Of a stretch of DNA of 41,720 bases, positions 25,747 to 33,706 are shown piece by piece. The position numbers and the translations under genes are program-made. Location: positions 1-41,720 of the forward strand of contig ONIY01000004.1 in assembly GCA_900318065.1 (NCBI GenBank), given 5' to 3'. The notes below the pieces were generated by a model. That model made no database searches and was not told the DNA's origin. It worked only from the letters and a program-made list of their open reading frames with translations. This DNA is from an uncultured Prevotellaceae bacterium (lineage in GTDB: Bacteria > Bacteroidota > Bacteroidia > Bacteroidales > Muribaculaceae). Positions within the stretch are counted from its first letter, which is position 1. The number at the start of each line of letters is the position of its first letter.

Positions 25747-26583
25747 ATGAAAAAAGCTTTGGCAATTTTACTTGTGATGGCCTCATCACAGGCAGCTTTT
25801 GCCTTTAATGGCGACGTGAACGGTGACGGGAGTGTTACCTCGGTCGATGTAACTTGTCTTTACAATTATCTGCTCTCGGGCGACACCTCTAACCTTGTTC
25901 ATGGCGATGTGAACGAAGATGGCAACATCACCAGTGCCGACATTACGGTAGTCTACAACATCTTGCTTGGCACTCCCAGCGAGACGCATGACTATGTAGA
26001 CCTGGGATTGCCCAGTGGAACACTGTGGGCGACCACCAACGTGGGAGCCGCCACTCCCGAGGAATGTGGCTACTACTTTGCTTGGGGCGAGACCGAGCAA
26101 AAAGACGACTATGACTGGGACACCTACCAGTGGAGTAATGGCACAAGATACAACGTGCTCACCAAGTATTGCAACAAAAGCAATTATGGCTACAACGGCT
26201 TTGTCGACAACTTGACCGAGCTTGAGCCCGAGGACGATGCCGCTACAGCCAACTGGGGCTCGGACTGGCGCATGCCATCGCTGGAGCAAGCCAATGAGCT
26301 CATTACCGAGTGCACTTGGCAGTGGACAACAAGTAATGGCGTGAATGGCCAGCTCTTGACCAGCAAGCACAATGGTGCGACGCTGTTCTTGCCAGCGGCG
26401 GGCTACTACTTCGGCACTCAGATCTATAGCGTGGGGAATATAGCCTACTACTGGACGCGCGACGTTTACGCTACTCGTTGCTATTATGCCAGCTACTTCT
26501 GGTTCCACTCCTCGGGCACCTATGAGACGTACTACGGCGACCGCAACACTGGCTATACAGTGCGCCCAGTGCGTGCTCAGTAA
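25747..26583 (+). CDS. Secreted dockerin-like and FISUMP domain protein
   Basis: 278 residues. After a signal peptide (to about AAFA) come two dockerin type I-like calcium-binding repeats: GDVNGDGSVTSVDVTCLYNY and GDVNEDGNITSADITVVYNI, each with the D-x-N-x-D-G calcium loop and following helix. The rest is a FISUMP domain (YVDLGLPSGTLWATTNVGA, then CGYYFAWGET, then SDWRMPSLEQANELI, and the final YTVRPV). Dockerins normally bind cohesins in cellulosomes. No cohesin is visible here, and such modules in Bacteroidales often serve other protein-protein contacts. A strong terminator follows. Confidence 0.85.
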   Translation: MKKALAILLVMASSQAAFAFNGDVNGDGSVTSVDVTCLYNYLLSGDTSNLVHGDVNEDGNITSADITVVYNILLGTPSETHDYVDLGLPSGTLWATTNVGAATPEECGYYFAWGETEQKDDYDWDTYQWSNGTRYNVLTKYCNKSNYGYNGFVDNLTELEPEDDAATANWGSDWRMPSLEQANELITECTWQWTTSNGVNGQLLTSKHNGATLFLPAAGYYFGTQIYSVGNIAYYWTRDVYATRCYYASYFWFHSSGTYETYYGDRNTGYTVRPVRAQ

Positions 26584-26600
26584 TGAAGTGTAAAGAAACA

Positions 26601-26642
26601 CACAAAGCCCCCTTAAGTCACGCGACTTAAGGGGGCTTTGTG
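26601..26642. terminator. Bidirectional terminator between convergent genes
   Basis: CACAAAGCCCCCTTAAGTC and GACTTAAGGGGGCTTTGTG are perfect reverse complements around a 4-base loop. It lies 18 bp after the FISUMP gene and 15 bp before the stop of the convergent gene, so it can serve both strands. Confidence 0.85.
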
Positions 26643-26656
26643 TTGTGTTGAGCGCC

Positions 26657-27775
26657 TCACTTGAGTTTCTTCATGAGCCACTGCTGGGCTGCTTTGCTTG
26701 GGGAGCAGTTTTCGATAGTGTGAGCAAGGCACATGTCATACTGTGCCCCTGTGCCTTTGTAGGCCTTGGCGCGCTTGAGCAGTTGCAGGAGCGACGTCTT
26801 GGCGCGGTTCTCGTAGGCATACTCGAGGAACGCCTTTGGGTCGCGGTTGTAGACCATCATTCCCAGGTGCATGAGTCGCTCTCCCACCGCCTCGTTGTTG
26901 AGCAGTGCAGCGCAACACTTATCGAGGCGCGGCAGCATCTGTGGGTCGCTCATGGGGGTGAGCATCATCTCCAGCATGTCGACGGCAGCAGGACTAGCGA
27001 CCTCCTCGATGGGTGCTCCAGGCTTGTCGTTTTTCTTGCTGTGGTTCTCGCTGTTGTTGGTCACCTTGTCGAGGCGAATCTTGCCCTCGGGGGTGATGGT
27101 GTAGTAGCGCATCATCTCCACCATTTCGGGCACTCCCTCGCCATGGTCCTTGAGATAGGTGTAGCGGCGAATGGTGAAATGCTCGCCTGTTTCGTCAAAC
27201 TGCATGTCGTGCGAGCCCATGTTGACGGGAGGCGTGTACTGCTTGTGCGGCTCAATGCTCAGGATTTGTGTCAAGTCGCCGTCATATCCCATCATCATGG
27301 CGTCGGTGAGACGGGCATTCTCGTCATAGACGGCAATGAACTGCTCCAGGTTGTCGCTCTGGACGTTGGTGTAGCGGTAGTTGTTAAAGGCTCGATACAC
27401 CACCACGGCTCCACATCCATGATGCACTCTCACGCAGAACTTGAGAGGTTCCTGCAATTGTGGGGTGAGGTGCTCGTCAAAGAACAAGCCCATCACCTGT
27501 GGCATGGCGGCCTTCTCTTGCTGGCACAGCGAGAGCTTGGGGGCATAGTGCCACTCGCTGCTGAATCCCACATAGCGAGAGGTGTAGGCCTCGCCATCGT
27601 TCATGTTTATTCCTGCACCGCGCACGCGGCCTGCCGGGTTCATGCGACTGGGCATGGTGAAGATGGGGTTGGTGCAGTCTTGCGGCAGTCCCACCTTAGA
27701 GCGCCAGTTGTCGCTGGCGCATGCGCTTGAGACAATTGCCATGGTGAGAAGTGAAAACAGTATCTTTCTCATCAT
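26657..27775 (-). CDS. Secreted protein of unknown function
   Basis: 372 residues starting MMRKILFSLLTMAIVSSACA; the segment could be a signal peptide or, with SSAC, a lipobox. The middle contains strand-rich sequence around PLKFCVRVHHGCGAVVVYRA and DENARLTDAMMMGYDGDL. The C-terminal third is helical (LPRLDKCCAALLNNEAVGER, AFLEYAYENRAKTSLLQLLK). I do not recognise a family. It is 15 bp downstream of the SPOR-like gene on the same strand and is likely its operon partner. Confidence 0.65.
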   Translation of the reverse strand: MMRKILFSLLTMAIVSSACASDNWRSKVGLPQDCTNPIFTMPSRMNPAGRVRGAGINMNDGEAYTSRYVGFSSEWHYAPKLSLCQQEKAAMPQVMGLFFDEHLTPQLQEPLKFCVRVHHGCGAVVVYRAFNNYRYTNVQSDNLEQFIAVYDENARLTDAMMMGYDGDLTQILSIEPHKQYTPPVNMGSHDMQFDETGEHFTIRRYTYLKDHGEGVPEMVEMMRYYTITPEGKIRLDKVTNNSENHSKKNDKPGAPIEEVASPAAVDMLEMMLTPMSDPQMLPRLDKCCAALLNNEAVGERLMHLGMMVYNRDPKAFLEYAYENRAKTSLLQLLKRAKAYKGTGAQYDMCLAHTIENCSPSKAAQQWLMKKLK

Positions 27776-27790
27776 TGTGGAAGTTGATTA

Positions 27791-28219
27791 TTAGTCAAAA
27801 GCCGTGCGGCGTGGCTGGAACACAGGAATGGGTTTGCCATCACGCGGTGAGGCAGGGCGATAGACACACTTGGCGAGCCCCTTTGAGGGCCATATCCACC
27901 AGTCATCGCCGCCAAAGTTGCTGTAGATGCCGCGCAGGTCCTTCTTGGCATCGTCGAGGTTGTAGTAGCAGTCGCAGCACACGCGGTAGACTGTCTTGCC
28001 ATTGGCCTTAGCCTCGAAGACCTCGTAGAACACCACCTCGCTCATTTGCTCGGCAAAATTAGAAGCCTCCTGGAGCGATGAGTAACTGCCGCACACGATG
28101 TAATAGATGGTGCGGCTTTTCGACTTTGCTTTAGTTTTGCCTTGCGCCACAGTGGTTCCCATTGCCACACACAGCAGCAACAGCACGAGTGACAAGGCAT
28201 GTTTTGAAATTCTGTTCAT
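27791..28219 (-). CDS. Small exported SPOR-like protein
   Basis: 142 residues with a signal peptide (MNRISKHALSLVLLLLCVAM, cleavage near TTVAQG). Residues of about 38-110 resemble a SPOR fold: YYIVCGSYSSLQEASNFAEQ, then GKTVYRVCCDCYYNLDDAKK. SPOR domains bind denuded glycan strands of peptidoglycan at division sites; whether this divergent copy does so is unproven. Cysteine is unusually frequent (VCGSY, RVCCDCYY), which suggests disulphides. It precedes the unknown secreted protein gene in an operon. Confidence 0.65.
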   Translation of the reverse strand: MNRISKHALSLVLLLLCVAMGTTVAQGKTKAKSKSRTIYYIVCGSYSSLQEASNFAEQMSEVVFYEVFEAKANGKTVYRVCCDCYYNLDDAKKDLRGIYSNFGGDDWWIWPSKGLAKCVYRPASPRDGKPIPVFQPRRTAFD

Positions 28220-28269
28220 AATGCAATGGTATTTAATGAATAATGTAAGTATCTCAAGTTTAGGAAGCT

Positions 28270-28500
28270 AGTTCCCCCTCTAAGATAGAGGGGGTTAGGG
28301 GGAGTATGAACATCAGCGACACAGCGAAAGATGAGGGGAAATTCGACGAAATCATCATACTCCCCCCCGCCCCCTCTATCTTAGAGGGGGAGTTTGTCGC
28401 CTGATATTTAGATAAAATGCTCACGCTCGGAAAGCATTGAGCAAGCTCGGCTTTCACTCGCTTAATCGCATTGTTAGAAGTTCGGAATCTCATGATTACT
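28270..28500 (-). repeat. C-rich MITE-like element, copy B, with a nested hairpin insertion
   Basis: Reverse-oriented copy of the element at 13499-13662. The core is 28270-28394 with the same palindromic ends. Its centre (TTCGTCGAATTTCCCCTCAT read on the minus strand) closely matches copy C. The flank shared with copy A (TAATCATGAGATTCCGAA on the minus strand) is split by a 62-bp insertion between two TTAG copies (28408-28411 and 28474-28477). The rest of the 347-bp gap up to ribH shows no gene. Confidence 0.85.
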
Positions 28501-28566
28501 TTAGAAATTTGTGTGAGTTTCTTTATTTGACAAGAATGACGGCCGCAAGTTTAATGACAAGGAGTG

Positions 28567-29112
28567 TTATTCGCCAGTTCTTACTGTGTGGACTTTAACC
28601 CTGCTCAGAGGGTTGTCGTGGTAACTGGTTGCTCCATACTGGCGTGCCAGTGCTGCCATCTCGATGGCTGCCTCGGCTGCCTCGGTGCCCTTGTTGCACA
28701 GTGCTCCGCCGGCGCGGTCGAGAGCCTGCTGCTCGTCGTCGGTAGTTAGCACGCAGAAGATGATGGGCACCTCTTGCGTGGCATTGAGCATGGCGCATCC
28801 CTGGGTGGCGTTGTCGCACACGTAGTCGAAGTGTGGCGTGCCGCCTCTAATCACGCAGCCTATCATGATGATGGCATCAAAATTTTTGCTTCGTGCCATT
28901 TGAGCGGCGGCATAGGTGAGTTCGACAGTTCCTGGCACTCTCACGACGGTGATGTCGTCACGGCTGTATCCTGCCTCAACAATGCGGTCGATGGCTCCGT
29001 TGAGCAATGGGTCGGTTACTTGGTTGTTCCACCTGGCGGCCACGATGCCCACCTTGAGACCCTCTACATGTGGAAGGTCGATTGAAATTGAGTTGTGTAG
29101 CTGGGTTGACAT
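28567..29112 (-). CDS. ribH: 6,7-dimethyl-8-ribityllumazine synthase
   Basis: 181 residues. It condenses 5-amino-6-ribitylaminouracil with 3,4-dihydroxybutanone phosphate, the penultimate riboflavin step, and forms icosahedral or pentameric shells in the cytoplasm. Blocks seen: VGIVAARWNNQVTDPLLNGA, VVRVPGTVELTYAAAQMARS, IGCVIRGGTPHFDYVCD (with the active-site His) and FCVLTTDDEQQALDRAG followed by NKGTEAAEAAIEMAALARQY. It stands without other rib genes. An N-terminal extension of about 18 residues precedes the core. Confidence 0.95.
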   Translation of the reverse strand: MSTQLHNSISIDLPHVEGLKVGIVAARWNNQVTDPLLNGAIDRIVEAGYSRDDITVVRVPGTVELTYAAAQMARSKNFDAIIMIGCVIRGGTPHFDYVCDNATQGCAMLNATQEVPIIFCVLTTDDEQQALDRAGGALCNKGTEAAEAAIEMAALARQYGATSYHDNPLSRVKVHTVRTGE

Positions 29113-29360
29113 ATCAGTATTCAGTTATCAGTTATCAGTATTCAGTTTTTTAGTAGAATAGTTGAATAGTAGAGTAGTTGTCGGTTCTCAGTAGTCAGTT
29201 TTCAGTAGAGCAGTAGAGCAGTAGAATAGTAGAGTAGTTGAGTACTCTTCCCTCTCACCTCTCACCTCTCACCTAATCTCGCCACTGTCTTCCATAACAA
29301 TAAACTATAAACCATAAACCAAGAAAACCATAAACAAAGCAACCATCAACCAAGAAAGTG
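29113..29360. repeat. Repeat mosaic: TCAGT, AGTAG, CTCTCACC and ATAAACC words
   Basis: In order: CAGTTATCAGTATTCAGT words (29115-29147), TAGTAGAATAGTTGAATAG words, a second TCAGT block (29188-29206), AGAGCAGTAGAATAGTAG words, CTCTCACCTCTCACC words (about 29252-29274), then ACCATAAACCAAGAAAACC words (29300-29345). The same series recurs in part at 33711-33860 and 38520-38600. Confidence 0.85.
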
Positions 29361-30356
29361 CTAGAAGATGCTCTTGAGTAGCGACATGATGTTGGTGTTC
29401 TTGTTTTTGTTGTTGAGCAGGTTTTCGATTTCTATCATCTCGTTGGTGGCATTGAGTTTTCTTGCCAGCGGTTGCAGCGACTGCAGCAGCTGGTCGGCCG
29501 AGTCGCGTCGGTTGGCAACCTTGCTCAGCGCCTTGGCGAGCCTGATGGAGAGAGTGAGTTCCTTGTGGCCCATGTGGGTGCTCACCTTCTTCTGGTATCG
29601 CAGCGCCTTAGTGTAATACTTAGCGGCATTGCGACCGTTGCCCAGTTCGAGCATGATGTCGCCCTCTTTCTTGAGCGAGTTCACCAGGTTGATGAGCGCT
29701 TCGCGAGTCTTCTTGCTGTCGCCGTTGTTGAGCATGCTGGTGTAGAGTTTCACCTCGTCGTCGTAGTGCTTGAGCACCTCCATTTGCTGTGCCTTGGAAG
29801 AGATGATGCTCGTGGATGCCTCGATGGCATAGAGTAGCATGGGCGAGAATCGGCGCTCGTTCTTCTTCACCAGTCGCTCAAAGAGTTTTTGGCACTTGGT
29901 GAGTTCCTTCTTGGCTCGTGCATTGTCGCCCAGGCTGTTGTGCACTGCGGCGAGGTTGTAGAGCAGCGATGCGAGAATGGCGAGGAAGTCCTCTTTCTTC
30001 TTGCTGGTGATGTCGACCATCTGTGTGAGAGCATTCTCGGCAGCACCCAGTGCAAGCATGAAGTCGTCGTTGCCAATGAAAATGCTCATGCGTGCGAGCC
30101 ACAGCCAGCTCACGTAGAGAGGCGGCATGTCGCTATAGCTCTCGTCGAAGACTAGAGTGTCGATTGCTGGCGCTGCATCGCTTGTCTTGCCCGTGGTCAT
30201 GAGGTTGAGAACCATCCACAGCTTCAACTCCAGCATCATCGTGCGGCTCATGTTCTCGAAGTCGGCCCTGAAGTCGCTGGAATCGAGTTGCGCCTTCAAG
30301 GCGTCGATGTCGCAAGTGAGTTTTGGGAACGAGGCGTCAATGAGTAATGGCTTCAT
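29361..30356 (-). CDS. Cytoplasmic TPR-like helical repeat protein
   Basis: 331 residues without a signal peptide. It is almost entirely helical, with TPR-type pairs such as LASLLYNLAAVHNSLGDNAR (followed by AKKELTKCQKLF) and EGDIMLELGNGRNAAKYYTK. It lies upstream of ribH on the same strand. A TPR protein next to ribH is a recurrent arrangement in Bacteroidales as I recall it; the functional link is unknown. The 38-bp gap from the PfkB-like gene upstream suggests co-transcription with it. Confidence 0.75.
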   Translation of the reverse strand: MKPLLIDASFPKLTCDIDALKAQLDSSDFRADFENMSRTMMLELKLWMVLNLMTTGKTSDAAPAIDTLVFDESYSDMPPLYVSWLWLARMSIFIGNDDFMLALGAAENALTQMVDITSKKKEDFLAILASLLYNLAAVHNSLGDNARAKKELTKCQKLFERLVKKNERRFSPMLLYAIEASTSIISSKAQQMEVLKHYDDEVKLYTSMLNNGDSKKTREALINLVNSLKKEGDIMLELGNGRNAAKYYTKALRYQKKVSTHMGHKELTLSIRLAKALSKVANRRDSADQLLQSLQPLARKLNATNEMIEIENLLNNKNKNTNIMSLLKSIF

Positions 30357-30394
30357 TTCTTGAAATTAGTCGAGTGCTTAGTGGTGTGTTATGC

Positions 30395-31330
30395 TTATTG
30401 CTGCTGGATTTTGCCTTTTTGCTCGATAAAAGCAGGAGTCACACAGTTGTTGTCGCTGGTAGCGCAGCATTGTGCGAAGTCGAAAGCCTGCTTCATCAGG
30501 CCTTGCCAAGTGGCAGGGGCGAGGGTGTCGATGTCGCTGCTCTTGATGTCCTGCGCAATGATCTCATAGATGAGCCCGGCAATGAACCCTGCCTGCCAGC
30601 CCAGGTGGTTGGTAGTGTGCTGGTCGTCGAAGCTGCACACCGTCTTGTCCATTCCCTTGTAGATGGTGGCGTTCTCGCCTGGGGTGATGTGGATGTAGGT
30701 GGGTCCGTAGAACTTGATGTGGTTGTTGTACACCTTGTCGCTGTCCTGATTGGGGAACATGGTGTTGATGTCCTTGTCGTGGTCGATGACAAGTTTCGAC
30801 ACCTCGAAGTTCTCGAGGATATTGGGCATCACCTTGGTGAGGTTGAATTGCGTGCCGTGCTGGAAGCCTGGCAGGTAGATGACGATGGCTTTGCGCTCGG
30901 CGGCATAGCTCAGCAGGTCGAACAGTCGCTCTCGCTGAGGCTCGTCGATGGCGTAGTAGGAGCCAAAGAGCACGATGTCGTTCTCATCGATGCGTGGCCA
31001 TATCACGTTGAACCTGCTGGCGGGATACACGCCATAGTTCACTATCTTGTCGTCTTCGCTGTCTTGCTCAAAGATTGCCGCCATGGGTGTGGAGCCGTCG
31101 GTGTAACGGTCAATCGACTTGGTGTCGACGTGGTGGTTCTCAAAGAAGTTGACAACCCAGTCGCCCACCTTGTCGGTGCAGCACTCGCTCACCATCGACA
31201 CGGGTAGTCCCATGTCGCCAAGTGATGCCGCAGCATTGCTCACTCTGCCGCCCACAAACGACCTCTCAGGCTTGTAATCACGATATACGGTGTCTAGAAT
31301 AGACTCTCCTATTGCTATTATCTTGCGCAT
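30395..31330 (-). CDS. PfkB/ribokinase-fold protein, possible pseudokinase
   Basis: 311 residues from the ATG at 31330 (a TTG at 31351 is in frame but less likely). N-terminal signature GGRVSNAAASLGDMGLPVSM and the opening IIAIGESILDTVYRD identify the PfkB sugar/nucleoside kinase fold. The second signature normally reads DTTGAGDxFxAGL and carries the catalytic base Asp and the anion hole. Here it reads HTTNHLGWQAGFIAGLI, so the GAGD residues and the catalytic Asp are absent. The protein may be inactive as a kinase, regulatory, or use another residue. Its promoter at 31356-31386 is embedded in a hairpin repeat. Confidence 0.8.
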   Translation of the reverse strand: MRKIIAIGESILDTVYRDYKPERSFVGGRVSNAAASLGDMGLPVSMVSECCTDKVGDWVVNFFENHHVDTKSIDRYTDGSTPMAAIFEQDSEDDKIVNYGVYPASRFNVIWPRIDENDIVLFGSYYAIDEPQRERLFDLLSYAAERKAIVIYLPGFQHGTQFNLTKVMPNILENFEVSKLVIDHDKDINTMFPNQDSDKVYNNHIKFYGPTYIHITPGENATIYKGMDKTVCSFDDQHTTNHLGWQAGFIAGLIYEIIAQDIKSSDIDTLAPATWQGLMKQAFDFAQCCATSDNNCVTPAFIEQKGKIQQQ

Positions 31331-31355
31331 AGTTTTATGAATGTTTTTCAATATG

Positions 31356-31386
31356 CAAAATTAGTGCAAGCCGAGTGAAAAACCAA
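31356..31386 (-). promoter_or_regulatory. Promoter of the PfkB-like gene, overlapping a hairpin repeat
   Basis: Minus-strand -7 box TAATTTTG (31363-31356), 20-bp spacer, and TTG (31386-31384). The spacer and -33 box lie inside the repeat GTGCAAGCCGAG plus hairpin that starts at 31363. Leader length is about 20 bases. Confidence 0.65.
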
Positions 31387-31503
31387 ATTTATTTGGATTT
31401 TTCAAGAGGCGCCGCCTAATTTCGATGCCGCAGGCGTCAACATAGTGCAAGCCGAGAGAAAAACCAAATTTATTTGGATTTTTCAAGAGGCGCAGCCTAA
31501 TTA
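31363..31503. repeat. Two copies of the GTGCAAGCCGAG hairpin repeat
   Basis: Copies at about 31363-31421 and 31444-31502 share GTGCAAGCCGAGNGAAAAAC, then a hairpin (AAAAACCAAAT/ATTTGGATTTTT with one bulged A), then CAAGAGGCGCNGCCTAATT. Between them lies GATGCCGCAGGCGTC. A related copy is inserted in repeat element C at 37266. The remainder of the gap to 31634 is TGCATTATGCATTGTTGCAT type words and one more GGCGCCGCCTAATTATGCA segment. Confidence 0.85.
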
Positions 31504-31634
31504 TGCATTGTGCATTTTGCATTGAAAGAAGGCGCCGCCTAATTATGCATTGTTGCATTATGCATTGTTGTTGTGCATTGAAATAAGTTTTTTCTAAAAA
31601 GGATGAAAAGGGCACTCAATTTCAAAAAAATGAT

Positions 31635-31642
31635 TATATTTG
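31635..31642 (+). promoter_or_regulatory. Probable -7 box for the zinc-ribbon gene
   Basis: TATATTTG is a perfect TAnnTTTG match 93 bp upstream of the ATG at 31735. No good TTG is found at -33. Confidence 0.45.
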
Positions 31643-31734
31643 CACCTTGAAAGCGAGGAATTGTGAGTTGTGCCGTGCTGTTTCCAAGCATTGGCAAGAG
31701 CCTCGACATAAATAGGTAATAATTGTTTTGAGAG

Positions 31735-32322
31735 ATGCTATTTGAATGTCCACAATGCAGTAAGATTATCGATATGACGCTCGAGGAACTTGCCTTGAGC
31801 AAGAAGGTTGTGGTGTGCCCTCAGTGCTTGAACGAGTTTCTGGCACAGGGTGTTGACATTCCCGCATCGATGCTCAGGACCAATGTTGCCTCCACCAGTG
31901 GCCAGCGTCACATCTATTGCCACAACTGTGGCGAATCGCTGCCCGTGGCAGGCTTGAAATTCTGCCCCTACTGTGGCTCGTCGCAAAACTTTGCCGCCAA
32001 GCAGGCCGACGCTGCCGCCGAGCAAGACGCCTCGACTGCCGAGTCGGCTGCCAGCACGCAAGCGATGGGCGACAGCACTATCAAGACCAATGAGGACCGT
32101 GCCGTGGTAGAGGACGATGCCTACGACATCATGTCGCGGCTGCCGCTCATCAGGCCTCTGCCACGCCTGCGCAGCAAGCGCGAGGTGATGGGGAGCCCGC
32201 TCACGCGATTTGTGTGCTATGTGCTCATCGCCATCCTGATAGCCATCTTCCTGTTTATCCTTTACCTTTCCAACTTTGACGAGGACGGTCACGTGGCACG
32301 CATGATAGGGCTGAACATGTGA
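31735..32322 (+). CDS. Zinc-ribbon protein with a C-terminal membrane anchor
   Basis: 195 residues. The N-terminus has one CPQC pair at 5-8 and a second at 28-31 (ECPQC and VCPQC), forming a first zinc ribbon like the MJ0042/zinc-finger type. A second ribbon has YCHNCGESLP and FCPYCGSS. Then comes an Ala/Glu/Ser-rich linker (QADAAAEQDASTAESAASTQ), a basic patch, and one transmembrane span (FVCYVLIAILIAIFLFILYL) near 160-182. The layout places the ribbons in the cytoplasm or attached to the inner membrane. Function is unknown; such proteins sometimes sense or scaffold. Confidence 0.75.
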   Translation: MLFECPQCSKIIDMTLEELALSKKVVVCPQCLNEFLAQGVDIPASMLRTNVASTSGQRHIYCHNCGESLPVAGLKFCPYCGSSQNFAAKQADAAAEQDASTAESAASTQAMGDSTIKTNEDRAVVEDDAYDIMSRLPLIRPLPRLRSKREVMGSPLTRFVCYVLIAILIAIFLFILYLSNFDEDGHVARMIGLNM

Positions 32323-32342
32323 TGTCAGACAATTGAAATAAC

Positions 32343-32381
32343 AAAAAGAGACTCGTGGGATGCGTCCCTGAGTCTCTTTTT
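32343..32381. terminator. Bidirectional terminator between the zinc-ribbon gene and der
   Basis: AAAAAGAGACTC and GAGTCTCTTTTT pair around an inner GGGA/TCCC stem. A/T runs on both sides let it work in both directions; it lies 20 bp after one stop and 12 bp before the other. Confidence 0.8.
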
Positions 32382-32392
32382 CTCATTGTCCT

Positions 32393-33706
32393 TTACTTCT
32401 GGCGGAAGTAGAGGTTGATGGGTGTGCCACAGAAGTCCCACTTCTCGCGAATCTTGTTCTCGAGATAGCGCTTGTAGGGGTCTTTGATCCACTGCGGCAG
32501 GTTGCAGAAGAACACAAACGATGGCACCCTTGCCTCCTTGAGCATGGTGATGTACTTGATTTTCACATACTTGCCCTTGATTGCTGGGGGTGGCACGGCG
32601 CCGATGGCCTCGAGCAGAACGTTGTTGACCTGCGAAGTGGAAATCACCGTCTTGCGCTTGTTGTAGACGCTAATAGCCTCCTCGAGCACACGCAGGATGC
32701 GCTGCTTGGTGAGCGCCGAGCCAAAGATGATGGGGAAGTCGGTGAACGGCGCGAATCGCTCGCGGATGGTGTTCTCCATGTAGGTGATGGCCTGCTGCGA
32801 CTTTTGCTGCGCTACGTCCCACTTGTTGACGAGCACCACAAGTCCCTTGCGGTTCTTCTCGATGATGGAGAAGATGTTCACGTCCTGCGACTCGATGCCG
32901 CGGGTGGCGTCGATCAAGAGGATGCACACGTCGCTGTTCTCTATCGCGCGGATGCTTCGCAGCACCGAGTAGTACTCGATGTCCTCGTTCACCTTGTTCT
33001 TCTTGCGAATGCCAGCGGTGTCGACGAGGTAGAAGTCGAAGCCAAACTTGTTGTAGCGCGAGTAGATGCTGTCGCGGGTGGTGCCGGCGATGTCGGTCAC
33101 GATGTTGCGCTCCTCGTCCATGAGGGAGTTCACCAGCGACGACTTGCCAGCATTGGGCCTGCCCACGATGGCAAAGCGTGGCAGTTCCTCCTCGGGTTGG
33201 TCGTTGCTCTTCTTGGGCATGAGGCGGTACACCTCGTCGAGCAGGTCGCCCGTGCCGGTGCCGTTGATTGCCGAGATGGCAAAGGGCTGCCCCAGTCCCA
33301 GCGCGTAGAACTCGCTCTCGCTGTAGTAGCCCTGGTTGTTGTCGTCCTTGTTGACGACGACCACCACTGGCTTCTTGCCACGTCGCAGGATTTGTGCCAC
33401 ATGGTCGTCGAGGTCGGTGATGCCGGTCTTGATGTCGACCATGAAGAGAATCACGTCGGCCTCCTCGATGGCGAGGTAGACCTGCTTGTTGATTTCGCTC
33501 TCAAACACGTCGTCGCTGCCTTCGACCCATCCGCCGGTGTCGACCACGCTCATCTCCAGTCCGTTCCACTCCATGATGCCATACTGGCGGTCGCGAGTGG
33601 TGCCGCTGGTGTCGTTGACGATGGCGGCTCGTGTCTTTGTCAAGCGGTTAAATAGCGTTGACTTGCCCACATTGGGCCGTCCCACAATTGCTAATAATCG
33701 TCCCAT
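32393..33706 (-). CDS. der: Ribosome-assembly GTPase Der (EngA)
   Basis: 437 residues. It has the double GTPase arrangement unique to Der: P-loops GRPNVGKST (9-17) and GRPNAGKSS (182-190), each followed by DTxG motifs (VVDTGGW, LVDTAGI) and NKxD motifs (VVNKDD, LVNKWD), then a C-terminal KH-like domain (about 350-437). It acts in maturation of the 50S subunit and is usually essential. In many Bacteroidota it directly follows era; here a 167-bp repeat block intervenes. Confidence 0.97.
   Translation of the reverse strand: MGRLLAIVGRPNVGKSTLFNRLTKTRAAIVNDTSGTTRDRQYGIMEWNGLEMSVVDTGGWVEGSDDVFESEINKQVYLAIEEADVILFMVDIKTGITDLDDHVAQILRRGKKPVVVVVNKDDNNQGYYSESEFYALGLGQPFAISAINGTGTGDLLDEVYRLMPKKSNDQPEEELPRFAIVGRPNAGKSSLVNSLMDEERNIVTDIAGTTRDSIYSRYNKFGFDFYLVDTAGIRKKNKVNEDIEYYSVLRSIRAIENSDVCILLIDATRGIESQDVNIFSIIEKNRKGLVVLVNKWDVAQQKSQQAITYMENTIRERFAPFTDFPIIFGSALTKQRILRVLEEAISVYNKRKTVISTSQVNNVLLEAIGAVPPPAIKGKYVKIKYITMLKEARVPSFVFFCNLPQWIKDPYKRYLENKIREKWDFCGTPINLYFRQK

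Noticed and set aside
31361-31615. 84-residue open frame in the hairpin repeats upstream of the PfkB-like gene
   Set aside because: The peptide repeats RRRLLKNPNKFGFSLGLH twice, which is simply the translation of two hairpin repeat copies.
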